Under the pieces are notes generated by a model that was given only the letters and a program-made list of their open reading frames with translations, did not search any database and was not told where the DNA came from. Positions 14,865-21,958 of a stretch of DNA of 21,958 nucleotides are shown here, in pieces. The position numbers and the translations under genes are program-made. The DNA is from CBFDBF01 sp050295355 (lineage in GTDB: Bacteria; Pseudomonadota; Gammaproteobacteria; Chromatiales; Chromatiaceae): NCBI GenBank assembly GCA_050295355.1, contig JBNKPL010000037.1, positions 1-21,958 on the forward strand. The letters are read 5' to 3'. Position 1 is the stretch's first letter. Each line of letters begins with the position of its first letter.

Positions 14865-17612
14865 ATGGCTTCCGCTTCAGTCAGGCGGGCTACACTTGCT
14901 AGAGCAGGATTGACCTTTTCCGTTCTTGGCCTGAGCTGCCCCGATATGCCCATGGAGTGTAAGGACAAATCATCCCTCTATCGCCAGCTCGGCTGTTCCG
15001 GGGAAGGGTTGAGCAGCCGCGAGGCGGCGCTGCGGCAGCGCCGCTTCGGCAGGAACGAGATCAGCTTTCACCGCGCCCGCTCCCTGCCGCGCATGCTGCT
15101 TGCGGAGTTCACCGCCCTTTTCCCCCTGCTGCTGCTGGCCGCTTCCGGCCTCTCCTTTATCGCCCACCAGCTGAGTCCGGGGGAGGGTTATGAGCTGATC
15201 GCCGTGGCACTGCTGGTGGTGGTGATCCTGAACGCCCTGGTCTCCTTTTTCCAGAACTACAAAGTAGAGAAGCTGATGGTCTCCTTTCTCGACTACATCC
15301 CCAGGCAGGTGGTGCTGCTGCGGGACGGCGAGAAACAGCTGCTGGACGCGAAAGAGGTGGTGCCCGGCGACCTGCTGTTTATCCAGGAGGGGGATAAGAT
15401 CTCGGCCGACGGCGTCATCGTCGAAGCCGATAACCTGCTGCTGGATGAATCCATTCTGAGCGGCGAGTCGGAGCCGGTGACCAAGGTCGCCCTGGTGGAT
15501 GCCATTGGTCCCGCCTGCCGGGCCAGCTCCGGCGCCACGGTGCTGAGCGGCAACGCCGCCATCCTGGTTACCCGTATTGGCCGCGCCACCTCCATCGGCG
15601 CCATCTCCCAGCTCTCCCAGTCGGTGGTGCAGGATCTGACACCCATGCAGCGGGAACTGCAAAACTTCGTTCACAAGATTACCTACCTGGCCCTTGGTAT
15701 CGGGGTGCTGTTTTTTCTTATCGGCTTTTTGATCGGCAACCCCTTCTGGACCAACCTGATCTTCGCCATCGGCATCATCGTCGCCAATGTCCCTGAGGGG
15801 CTGCTTCCCACCGTCACCCTGGCGCTCACCCAGTCGTCGGTGAAGATGGGCAAGCGCAATGCCCTGGTGAAGCAGATCCTTTCGGTGGAGACCCTCGGCA
15901 GCACCACCGTCATCTGCACCGACAAGACCGGCACCCTGACCCAGAACCGGCTCCATGTGGAGAAGCTCTATCTCGATTTTGAGGAGATCCCCTCTCGTGA
16001 CCCGGAGCGCTTCCGCGCCAATCCCGCGGCCACCACCCTGCTGGAGATCATGGGCCTCTGCAATGACGTCCTGCTGCTGGAGGAGGGAGAGGCGCGCTTC
16101 AGCGGCGATCCCACGGAGATCGCCATGGCGGAGTTCGTGGAGCGGCAGGTGGGGTTGGAGGAGTTGCGCTCGCGCTTCGATCTGCTGCATGGACAGCCCT
16201 TCGATCCCGCCCTCAAATACATGTGGAACCTTTTCCGCACCCGGGGCGGTCAGGATTACCTGACCCTGAAGGGGGCGCCGGAGGTGGTGCTCGGCCTCTG
16301 CGGCCGGCTGCATAGCGGGGGCGTGGTGAGGGAGATGTCACCGCAGCAGCGCGCGCAACTGGAAGCGCAGTGTGAACACTACGCCGGCGAGGGTTTGCGC
16401 GTGCTGGCCCTGGCCTACCGCGTGGCCGGCCCGGAGCCGGTGGCCGGGGAGATGGTGTTCGTCGGTCTGGTCGCGCTGGTGGATCCGCCGCGACCGGGGG
16501 TGCCGGAGGCGGCGGCGGCCTGCAAGACGGCGGGCATCCGCATCATCGTGCTCAGCGGCGACAAGGGGGAGACCGTCTCCTATATCGCCCGGGAGCTGGG
16601 CATCGTCACCGCGCCCAAGATCATCGAAGGGGACGCCCTCGCCAACATGGATATGGAGGCGTTGATGGAGGAGCTGGGTTCGGGCGAGGTGGTATTCGCC
16701 CGCATCAGCCCGCACCAGAAACTGGATATCGTCAACGCGCTCAAGGAGATGGGCGAGGTGGTGGCGGTGACGGGCGACGGCGTCAACGACGCCCCGGCGC
16801 TGAAACGGGCGGATATCGGCGTCGCCATGGGCCGGCGCGGCACCGACGTGGCCAAGGAGGCCTCGGATATCATCCTGCTGGATGACAATTTCGCCACCAT
16901 CGTCAGAGCTATCGAAGAAGGCAGAACGGTCTATGACAACATCAAGAAGTTCATCACCTATATCCTGACCAGCAACGTGCCTGAGATTCTGCCGTTCATT
17001 GCCTACGTGATCTTTCCCATCCCCTTACCCATCACTGTGATCCAGATACTTTCCATCGATCTGATAACGGACATCCTGCCGGCCATCGGTCTGGGGAATG
17101 AGCCGCCTGAGAAGGATGTCATGCAACGACCGCCTGTCAGTCGTCACGAACGCCTGGTGAGCTACCGCACCTTCCTGCGCAGCTACGGTATTATCGGGCT
17201 GGCCGAGGCGGGCCTCTCATTCGCTGTTTTTTTTCTGGTGCTCTATCAGGGCGGCTGGCACTGGGGCATGGCGACCAGCGGCGACATGCCGTTGTTCAAC
17301 GAGGCCTCGGCGGCCTTTCTCGCCACCATCATCTTTTGTCAGATCGGCAATGTCTTGGCCTGCCGCACCAACCGCCAGTCGGCGTTGAGCTACCTTTTCC
17401 GTTTCAACCACTGGATCGTACTGGGTGTCGTCGTGGAGATCGGCTTCATCCTGCTGGTCACCAGTGCACCGTCACTCTACGGCGTGTTCTCAACGGCTGC
17501 CGTGCCGCTCTGGGCATGGGGCTTGATCGCATTTGCGCCGCTGGTGATCCTGGTCATCGAGGAACTGCGCAAGTGGCTGGTGCGACGCGGCGTGCAGATC
17601 TTATCCGCCTGA
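14865..17612 (+). CDS. P-type cation ATPase, resembling the Na+,K+-ATPase (P2C) class
   Basis: 915 residues. It has an N-terminal cation-ATPase domain, an actuator loop (SGES, about 199-202), phosphorylated Asp353 in CTDKTGTLTQNR, and a hinge GDGVNDAPAL near 636. TM4 reads IIVANVPEGLLPTVTLAL (Glu311). TM5 reads YILTSNVPEILPF (Ser703, Asn704, Glu707). TM6 reads SIDLITDILPA (Asp732, Asp736). These match the Na+,K+-ATPase residues Glu327, Ser775, Asn776, Glu779, Asp804 and Asp808. In TM8, Gln826 is kept, but the Asp926 position is Asn829. The C-terminal EELRKWLVRR also resembles the animal enzyme. The start is uncertain: ATG 14865 has no clear ribosome binding site, and ATG 14946 or 14952 would remove 27-29 poorly conserved residues. 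Likely exports Na+ or exchanges monovalent cations; Ca2+ transport cannot be excluded. Confidence 0.9.
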   Translation: MASASVRRATLARAGLTFSVLGLSCPDMPMECKDKSSLYRQLGCSGEGLSSREAALRQRRFGRNEISFHRARSLPRMLLAEFTALFPLLLLAASGLSFIAHQLSPGEGYELIAVALLVVVILNALVSFFQNYKVEKLMVSFLDYIPRQVVLLRDGEKQLLDAKEVVPGDLLFIQEGDKISADGVIVEADNLLLDESILSGESEPVTKVALVDAIGPACRASSGATVLSGNAAILVTRIGRATSIGAISQLSQSVVQDLTPMQRELQNFVHKITYLALGIGVLFFLIGFLIGNPFWTNLIFAIGIIVANVPEGLLPTVTLALTQSSVKMGKRNALVKQILSVETLGSTTVICTDKTGTLTQNRLHVEKLYLDFEEIPSRDPERFRANPAATTLLEIMGLCNDVLLLEEGEARFSGDPTEIAMAEFVERQVGLEELRSRFDLLHGQPFDPALKYMWNLFRTRGGQDYLTLKGAPEVVLGLCGRLHSGGVVREMSPQQRAQLEAQCEHYAGEGLRVLALAYRVAGPEPVAGEMVFVGLVALVDPPRPGVPEAAAACKTAGIRIIVLSGDKGETVSYIARELGIVTAPKIIEGDALANMDMEALMEELGSGEVVFARISPHQKLDIVNALKEMGEVVAVTGDGVNDAPALKRADIGVAMGRRGTDVAKEASDIILLDDNFATIVRAIEEGRTVYDNIKKFITYILTSNVPEILPFIAYVIFPIPLPITVIQILSIDLITDILPAIGLGNEPPEKDVMQRPPVSRHERLVSYRTFLRSYGIIGLAEAGLSFAVFFLVLYQGGWHWGMATSGDMPLFNEASAAFLATIIFCQIGNVLACRTNRQSALSYLFRFNHWIVLGVVVEIGFILLVTSAPSLYGVFSTAAVPLWAWGLIAFAPLVILVIEELRKWLVRRGVQILSA

Positions 17613-17682
17613 TGCGGCCTCCAGGGCTATGCCAATTTCTGATACTTACCCGATTTATCAAAGGAATATTTCCGGCCGATCG

Positions 17683-17719
17683 ACGGCATACCCCCGGATA
17701 CACCGGAGGCATGCCGTTT
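17683..17719 (+). terminator. Probable terminator between convergent genes
   Basis: A long hairpin with perfect outer arms ACGGCAT (17683-17689) and ATGCCGT (17711-17717). Inside it is a second near-perfect stem (CCCCCGG against CCGGAGG, one mismatch) around ATACA. The trailing T-run is short (TTTATCTT). It lies about 70 bp after the ATPase stop and just beyond the stop of the convergent secreted protein gene, so it may serve both. Confidence 0.6.
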
Positions 17720-17723
17720 ATCT

Positions 17724-18119
17724 TCAGTTAGCGGACAGGTTGACTGTGTTGGAATAGACCGGCTTTGGAAACTCGCCGACGTTGACCAGTGCGCGACATC
17801 TCATTGTGCCATCGTTCGGGTCAACAGCAATTTTCGCGCTGTATACGCCATCGTTGACTACTGCGTCTCCAAGTGAACCGTCATCACGCAAATCGCCCAA
17901 CTCGTTGACAGGCAGATCATTGCCGTCCACTTCGTACAGTTTGATCTGCAGAATGGATACACCGGGCAGATTCGGCGTTGCAGTGAAGACCGCTTCCTGT
18001 GTTTCCGCATTGCTGACCACCGAGAGCAGCACAGGCGATTCGGCTTGTGCTGACAGAGCGGCGATTGAGAGCATCGGGAATAGCAGCCATTTTGATCTTG
18101 CGTTGAATTTTGTGAACAT
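17724..18119 (-). CDS. Small secreted protein with Ig-like acidic-loop domain
   Basis: 131 residues from ATG 18119, chosen for the GGAG at 18126-18129 and because it opens a clean signal peptide (MFTKFNARSKWLLFPMLSIAALSAQA). The mature part is a single beta-rich domain with the acidic loop DLRDDGSLGDAVVNDGVYSAKI, whose spacing of Asp and Gly suggests metal or calcium binding. The same loop type is in the protein at 19671-20420 (MYDDGTHGDLLEGDGIFSSSI), so the two are paralogous at least in this domain. Last gene of the four-gene exported cluster, 35 bp after the phospholipase C-like gene. Function unknown. Confidence 0.75.
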   Translation of the reverse strand: MFTKFNARSKWLLFPMLSIAALSAQAESPVLLSVVSNAETQEAVFTATPNLPGVSILQIKLYEVDGNDLPVNELGDLRDDGSLGDAVVNDGVYSAKIAVDPNDGTMRCRALVNVGEFPKPVYSNTVNLSAN

Positions 18120-18154
18120 GGATATCTCCGTATTTAGGATGCTGTGCGCTTTTG

Positions 18155-19645
18155 TCACTGCTCGCATCTGACTTTGACATTGTCGAGCCATGTTGCGATT
18201 TGATCGCCCCAACCATCCTGGTGTACGCCAAACCACAAGCGAAGCGACTGTCCCTTCCATGGCGTTAAATCAACGGATCTGGATACCCAGCCCCCATTCC
18301 AGTAAGTACCGTAGTCGTAACCCGGCTTTCCTGCACGTGAGACGACATTGGACAGGATGCCACTCGTTGTGGGGTTTACGAGGCGCATGTCGAACCAGCT
18401 CCAGTTCGCCGTATCATATTCCTGCACGTTGTAGTCGAACGACAGCTCCACGGTTGAAACATCGGCTGGAATCTCTATGTCCTGGTACACGATGTTGTAA
18501 CCGCAAGGTTCTTCACCCGGCAGCGGCGGCCCATGCAGCCCGCTGGTGTAGACCTGAGTCCACTTGCCGATGCGCGCCGACTTGGCTCCGTCGGTCACAT
18601 TCCCACTGACCACGACTTCATAGGGTCCCATGGGGCCCGCATACTGCGGAAACTCGCAGCCGTATGTCTGCGCCTGTGTCCAGCCGGCCATGCTGCCTGC
18701 CTCGAAGCTGCCATTGCGCTCCAAGGTGATCAGAGGTGACGCTTCATCGTAATAGTACCGGATAAAGGAAGCGACATATTGCACTGCGATCGGGCTGAGT
18801 TCATTCCATTGTTCGACCGCGATAGTCCTGTTGACTGCCGCAGCACGTGGATTGCACGCGGACTGATCGATCACAAGCCCGTCTGCGACAGGATCCCACC
18901 TATAGCAGGTTTGGTAGTACCGGGTCCCTTTGTAGGCAATTCTGCGTCCAGCGGCATCATAAAAGTATTCATTGTCTTCCGACACGGCGGTTGGCCCTGT
19001 CAGGTTTGGATCGAACGCTGTGTCGTCACTGAAATGCCGGCTTCGAGTAAGGTCCCTCAACTGGTCGAAAAACGCTGCGGGACTTCCCAGGGCAATCAAT
19101 GTCCCATTGAACGCTCCAACAGCCACCCCGTTCGTCTCCCCTTCAAAAGGATCGGGATCGAAAAATGGATGTGAATCACCTCTTACGTGCGCCGGAGAGG
19201 CCATGTCTTCCAGAAGATGAAGGACATAGCCAAGATCAAGCCAGCCTGCATCGCTCGGCAATCCCGATTGAGGATCGGTGGCATGCTCTACCGCATCAAG
19301 CCAGCTGTGCTCATTAACCGCAGGATTAGTGAACGATGAGGTGCAGGTCGTGTGGGTCAAGCCCCACTGTTGCGCGGTACAGCTTGCCGATGAGATATGT
19401 TCCGCCGGGTCAAAATGAAAGAGCGGGCGCGGACTCGTGTCTTCATCCTCGGCCCCAACCAGCAGATCAGTTTCCAATCCCCCCGCACAGGAAAAATCAG
19501 GATCGTTTTCGACCAGATAGTTCAATGCGCTTCGACTCAATTCACGGTGATTGTTACCTTGGTGAGCTTGTGCAGTAAGCATGGTTCCAAGAAGTACCAG
19601 TGGCAGAACAATCCTTATCAAAGTCACGAATGATCGGTGTTTCAT
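18155..19645 (-). CDS. Secreted zinc phospholipase C / S1-P1 nuclease-like protein with C-terminal binding domain
   Basis: 496 residues, with GGAGAC upstream of the ATG. A signal peptide is predicted to end at AQA (residue 27), leaving His28 at the mature N-terminus. The catalytic-like part has HQGNNHRELS, GAEDEDTSPRPLFHFDP (His77), and LHLLEDMASPAHVRGD with His143, Asp147 and His153. The HxxxDxxxxxH spacing is that of zinc-dependent phospholipase C and S1/P1 nucleases. From about residue 315 a beta-sandwich region begins NGSFEAGSMAGWTQ and ends TWLDNVKVRCEQ, as in carbohydrate-binding or MAM-like domains. Several cysteines suggest disulfides. It lies 25 bp after the gene at 19671-20420. Whether the substrate is a phospholipid, a nucleic acid or neither is not decided by sequence. 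Confidence 0.78.
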   Translation of the reverse strand: MKHRSFVTLIRIVLPLVLLGTMLTAQAHQGNNHRELSRSALNYLVENDPDFSCAGGLETDLLVGAEDEDTSPRPLFHFDPAEHISSASCTAQQWGLTHTTCTSSFTNPAVNEHSWLDAVEHATDPQSGLPSDAGWLDLGYVLHLLEDMASPAHVRGDSHPFFDPDPFEGETNGVAVGAFNGTLIALGSPAAFFDQLRDLTRSRHFSDDTAFDPNLTGPTAVSEDNEYFYDAAGRRIAYKGTRYYQTCYRWDPVADGLVIDQSACNPRAAAVNRTIAVEQWNELSPIAVQYVASFIRYYYDEASPLITLERNGSFEAGSMAGWTQAQTYGCEFPQYAGPMGPYEVVVSGNVTDGAKSARIGKWTQVYTSGLHGPPLPGEEPCGYNIVYQDIEIPADVSTVELSFDYNVQEYDTANWSWFDMRLVNPTTSGILSNVVSRAGKPGYDYGTYWNGGWVSRSVDLTPWKGQSLRLWFGVHQDGWGDQIATWLDNVKVRCEQ

Positions 19646-19670
19646 TTATGTCTCCTTACATGAATTCTTT

Positions 19671-20420
19671 TTACCAGCTCACAACAAACCATTCGCCTAG
19701 CTCGTTTCGCATCATTGTGAACTCTCGCATCATCACTTGCCCATCGAATGACGCGGGTGCCGAATAGACTCGATAGTTATCGCTTTCTTTGACAAGCTGG
19801 AACTGTGCAAAGGTATCCGCTAGGCGTTGCAGCCCGGCTGGATCTGAATCATTGATGACCTGCCTATCGATATCAGAACCTCCGAAATAGCTGATCGCTT
19901 GATCTTTGTTTCCATTTCTTAACGCGTCGACCAATGCAAGAATTGTCTCTTCAGCCGTCATCGTTGACTGTACCAGTACAGAAAAAGGCTCAGAGACTAT
20001 GCGCCTTAACAGTCCTCTGTAGCTTACCGATGCCTTGAACACTATTGACATTGGCTCGGCTTCATCGATTACGATGGAACTGGAAAAAATGCCATCACCT
20101 TCCAACAAATCGCCATGCGTTCCGTCGTCATACATCGCACCCAGATTGGCGACATAATTTCCAGACTCGTCATAGCGCAACAATGTCACGCTCTGCGGCA
20201 ACAGAGTCGGATCCGTTCCCACCTGCGCGGAAGCTAAAACGGGTGTGGCTGTTCCGGCGGGAACGCCTGAAGGCTCGACGCGAAGCCAGTCGACAACTTG
20301 TGCCGCCATTACGACCTGTGTATACACTGCGCATGCGACAAGCACTGCTGACAGGCAAAATACGCGTGATTTCGGCCTTGATTTAACAAACACACTGAAT
20401 AATGCTGTTGTGATATTCAC
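19671..20420 (-). CDS. Secreted protein: Ig-like acidic-loop domain plus C-terminal NTF2-like region
   Basis: 249 residues from GTG 20420. AGGAGG at 20428-20433, 7 nt upstream, makes this start much better than the ATG 24 codons further out. The N-terminal export signal ends near VVMAAQ. Residues about 45-150 form a beta domain with YDDGTHGDLLEGDGIFSSSI, shared with the protein at 17724-18119. Residues about 155-249 (EETILALVDALRNGNKDQAISYFG ... REFTMMRNELGEWFVVSW) resemble small NTF2/lumazine-binding-like domains of secreted proteins. Second gene of the exported cluster, 43 bp after the PEP-CTERM gene. Function unknown. Confidence 0.75.
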   Translation of the reverse strand: MNITTALFSVFVKSRPKSRVFCLSAVLVACAVYTQVVMAAQVVDWLRVEPSGVPAGTATPVLASAQVGTDPTLLPQSVTLLRYDESGNYVANLGAMYDDGTHGDLLEGDGIFSSSIVIDEAEPMSIVFKASVSYRGLLRRIVSEPFSVLVQSTMTAEETILALVDALRNGNKDQAISYFGGSDIDRQVINDSDPAGLQRLADTFAQFQLVKESDNYRVYSAPASFDGQVMMREFTMMRNELGEWFVVSW

Positions 20421-20463
20421 TACGATTCCTCCTGAATACGCGAATTGTAAAAATCCTTTCGAA

Positions 20464-21084
20464 CTACTGTTTTCCACGCTGTATTCTTTCAATTCTTCTC
20501 ATGGAAAACAGCAGCAGAATCCCGACAGCTAGCAGAGACAGAGGTTCTGGGGCATCCACCTGCTGGGCAATCGGATTGAAAGTGAGATCGTCCATGGTGA
20601 AGCTCCCGCCCAGGAAATCTCCTTGGATGACCAGATGCGAGACGCCCTCATAGGCTATTGCGATAAGTTCATTTGGAGTACTGCCCTGATCGCCGGATAA
20701 TGCGAGATTACTTGAAAATGCAGATCTGACTATCTCTACAATATTCAAATCTATATCGTAAGCTATCAGCGTAATGGAAGTCAGGTATGTAAAGCTTGCG
20801 GACAGATCCGTTACCGCTGTGTCGAAATCGATCAAGATCGGGCCCAATGCATCGAATATCACATTGGCGCCGGATAATGGTGGAAATTCATATTCATTGA
20901 GCGACACTCCGGAAGTGAGTGCTGCGGCGTTTAGAAAGGTGACGCCATCATACTGAGTTGTAACACTGTCCAGATCGTTCAGATCGTCAAAATCGATTGT
21001 CACTGCCGATACCGACAGGCTTATTGACCACAGAACAGCCACACAGAGTATGGATACGCTACGAACAATTACAGTCTTTATCAT
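20464..21084 (-). CDS. PEP-CTERM sorting-signal protein
   Basis: 206 residues. A signal peptide (ending SLSVSA) is followed by a beta-rich domain starting VTIDFDDLNDL, with a GANVIFDALGPILIDFD stretch as in other PEP-CTERM proteins. The C-terminus is the tripartite sorting signal: PEP at 179-181, a hydrophobic helix (LSLLAVGILLLF) and a basic tail (RRIERIQRGK). In known systems an exosortase in the inner membrane cleaves this signal and sends the protein to the envelope or the extracellular matrix. No exosortase gene is in the window. AAGAGGT precedes the ATG. It is the first gene of a four-gene cluster of exported proteins. Its base composition is more AT-rich than that of the genes to the left. 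Confidence 0.85.
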   Translation of the reverse strand: MIKTVIVRSVSILCVAVLWSISLSVSAVTIDFDDLNDLDSVTTQYDGVTFLNAAALTSGVSLNEYEFPPLSGANVIFDALGPILIDFDTAVTDLSASFTYLTSITLIAYDIDLNIVEIVRSAFSSNLALSGDQGSTPNELIAIAYEGVSHLVIQGDFLGGSFTMDDLTFNPIAQQVDAPEPLSLLAVGILLLFSMRRIERIQRGKQ

Positions 21085-21268
21085 TGCATGTACCTCTTGA
21101 GGTTGATGATATTGAATTTATTGCATGATTCTGTTGAGTATTGCGTGTGATAACCCTCCACTTTCATTCACTATTCACCGGTAGCTTTTCGCTTGCCTGC
21201 TTCTGTAACTGAGCGCCGCTAGAGATGTCACAAAGCGGCTAATCGAGAGATGCCTATCGCATGCACAG

Positions 21269-21424
21269 TCATACATCGGCTATCAGGCGCCGGTGCAAAA
21301 TCAGATCGGAACAATCGGAGCATGCGGATACATGACCGCTGCTGCAGTCATGGGCTAGGTTTCGTAGCCAAAAACGCCGTATATCGATGGGAGGGCGGCC
21401 GGTGACGTCCTTGCATTGGGCCAT
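21269..21424 (-). CDS. Small cysteine-containing protein, 51 aa, downstream of a sigma-54 promoter
   Basis: The frame runs ATG 21424 to TGA 21269-21271. The protein begins MAQCKDVTGRPPIDIRRFWL, has CSSGHVSACSDC in the middle and ends HRRLIADV. Four cysteines (4, 27, 35, 38) and two histidines lie in it, with a CxxC (35-38) that might bind metal. AAGGAA at 21432-21437 lies 7 nt from the ATG. The start codon is only about 38 nt downstream of the predicted sigma-54 start point. No family is recognised and no signal peptide is seen. A chance ORF of this length is possible, so the call rests on the agreement of promoter, ribosome binding site and frame. Confidence 0.5.
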   Translation of the reverse strand: MAQCKDVTGRPPIDIRRFWLRNLAHDCSSGHVSACSDCSDLILHRRLIADV

Positions 21425-21472
21425 GGACAAGTTCCTTCTATTTACAAACTCCTTGCACTATCCGGCATGTAA

Positions 21473-21488
21473 AGCAATATTTTTGCCA
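21473..21488 (-). promoter_or_regulatory. Sigma-54 (-24/-12) promoter, minus strand
   Basis: Read on the minus strand, TGGCAAAAATATTGCT has GG (21487-21486) and GC (21475-21474) exactly 10 bp apart and matches the consensus TGGCA-N6-TTGC. The predicted start point is near 21462. It would transcribe the 51-aa ORF and possibly read on into the PEP-CTERM cluster (start 21084). PEP-CTERM genes in other bacteria have been linked to sigma-54 activators (PrsK/PrsR), which fits this position. Confidence 0.7.
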
Positions 21489-21672
21489 GAAAAATCTTTT
21501 TCAAGAATCACATAGAGTTATCGAAAATATTTCCTGACAAATCCAGTCGGGATGTAAACCAATCCGTCACTTTGAGAATATTTTGAGGCATCAGCCCCTT
21601 GACTGATCCCGTACGGCGGCAGGCAACGGGAGCTGGGCCATGCCCGCGTGTCCGTATCTCCGCATAGATCGC

Positions 21673-21918
21673 TCAGCGCTTGTCTGAGGCATTCAAATCA
21701 ACCGATTGCAATTTGATCGAAGGCGCGGCTAGGTTGTCGGTCTGGCCATCACCGATCTTTGCCAACAGCTCGGCGACGGTACGCCCGCACAGGTCCCGTT
21801 CGCGGATAATCAGGCTGATCGTATCGATCTTGGAAACGCTACCCTTTCTGCCGTCTTTACTGAAAATACTTAATTCAATTTTCCGTTGTGTAAGACGCTC
21901 TTGATCGTAGCGCAACAT
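21673..21918 (-). CDS. Hypothetical protein, possibly the 3' end of a longer gene
   Basis: 81 residues if started at ATG 21918, which has GAGGGAG just upstream with 5-nt spacing. However, the same frame has no stop up to the right edge (21958), so it may be the C-terminal part of a longer protein. The sequence begins MLRYDQERLTQRKIELSIFS and contains TISLIIRERDLCGRTVAELLAKIG, which reads as a soluble, mixed alpha/beta or helical segment. No transmembrane helix, signal peptide or known motif is recognised. Confidence 0.5.
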   Translation of the reverse strand: MLRYDQERLTQRKIELSIFSKDGRKGSVSKIDTISLIIRERDLCGRTVAELLAKIGDGQTDNLAAPSIKLQSVDLNASDKR

Positions 21919-21958
21919 CGACACTCCCTCGCCAGCGTGCTCAGCCGACCGTCTCCCG

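Larger units (their letters stand above)
21085..21672. other. 588-bp intergenic region with sigma-54 promoter and small ORF
   Basis: Holds, on the minus strand, a -24/-12 promoter (21473-21488), a 51-codon ORF (21269-21424) and a leader with inverted repeats. These are GCCGCT-N13-AGCGGC (21215-21239) and CATGAC-N10-GTCATG (21331-21352, within the small ORF). ATCAG-N8-CTGAT at 21590-21607, about 136 bp upstream of the predicted start point, is a weak candidate activator site. Nothing supported on the + strand. Confidence 0.6.

Noticed and set aside
14970..16313. 447-codon minus-strand ORF opposite the P-type ATPase.
   Set aside because: Its Gln/His/Gly-rich composition is that of an antisense shadow of a GC-rich gene; the + strand frame carries all P-type ATPase motifs.
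21178..21211. Minus-strand GCGAAAAGCTACCGG resembles the second half of a c-di-GMP-I (GEMM) riboswitch, in the leader of a PEP-CTERM gene.
   Set aside because: The first conserved half (GGCAAACC-type) and the paired stems are not visible, so the match is too partial.

Overview
The window looks like a piece of a Gammaproteobacterial chromosome. This is an inference from gene content: a DsbB homologue, an HAE-type RND pump with its adaptor, an NtrC/sigma-54 two-component pair, a PEP-CTERM protein and an RTX protein. Most of it is GC-rich, but the right end (about 19.6-21.7 kb) is visibly poorer in GC. I see no rRNA or tRNA gene, CRISPR array, transposase or phage gene.

Left part (1-4.1 kb): the 5' two-thirds or so of an RTX-type secreted protein runs off the left edge. 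It has three exactly 155-residue tandem modules followed by calcium-binding nonapeptide repeats. Divergent from it are an orphan NMT1/SsuA-like solute-binding lipoprotein, a 60-residue PLDc_N membrane protein and a dsbB-like gene with a TTG start.

Centre (4.1-14.8 kb): an RND permease and its periplasmic adaptor form a minus-strand operon. Upstream of it lie a sigma-54 response regulator and a histidine kinase (overlapping genes, ATGAGTGA). Divergent from the kinase, a well-formed -24/-12 promoter with an upstream palindrome precedes a Usp-like protein and an SLC13/TrkA-C transporter. The simplest reading is that the two-component pair switches on the Usp-transporter operon. A strong minus-strand terminator and a DUF2892 membrane protein follow.

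Right part (14.8-22 kb): a P-type ATPase whose ion-binding helices closely resemble those of animal Na+,K+-ATPase. A convergent minus-strand cluster of four exported proteins comes next: a PEP-CTERM protein, a secreted protein with an Ig-like acidic-loop domain, a zinc phospholipase C-like protein with a C-terminal binding domain, and a small paralogue of the acidic-loop domain. About 380 nt upstream of the cluster is a second good sigma-54 promoter (minus strand). Just downstream of it is a 51-codon cysteine-containing small ORF with its own ribosome binding site. A short unrecognised ORF reaches the right edge.
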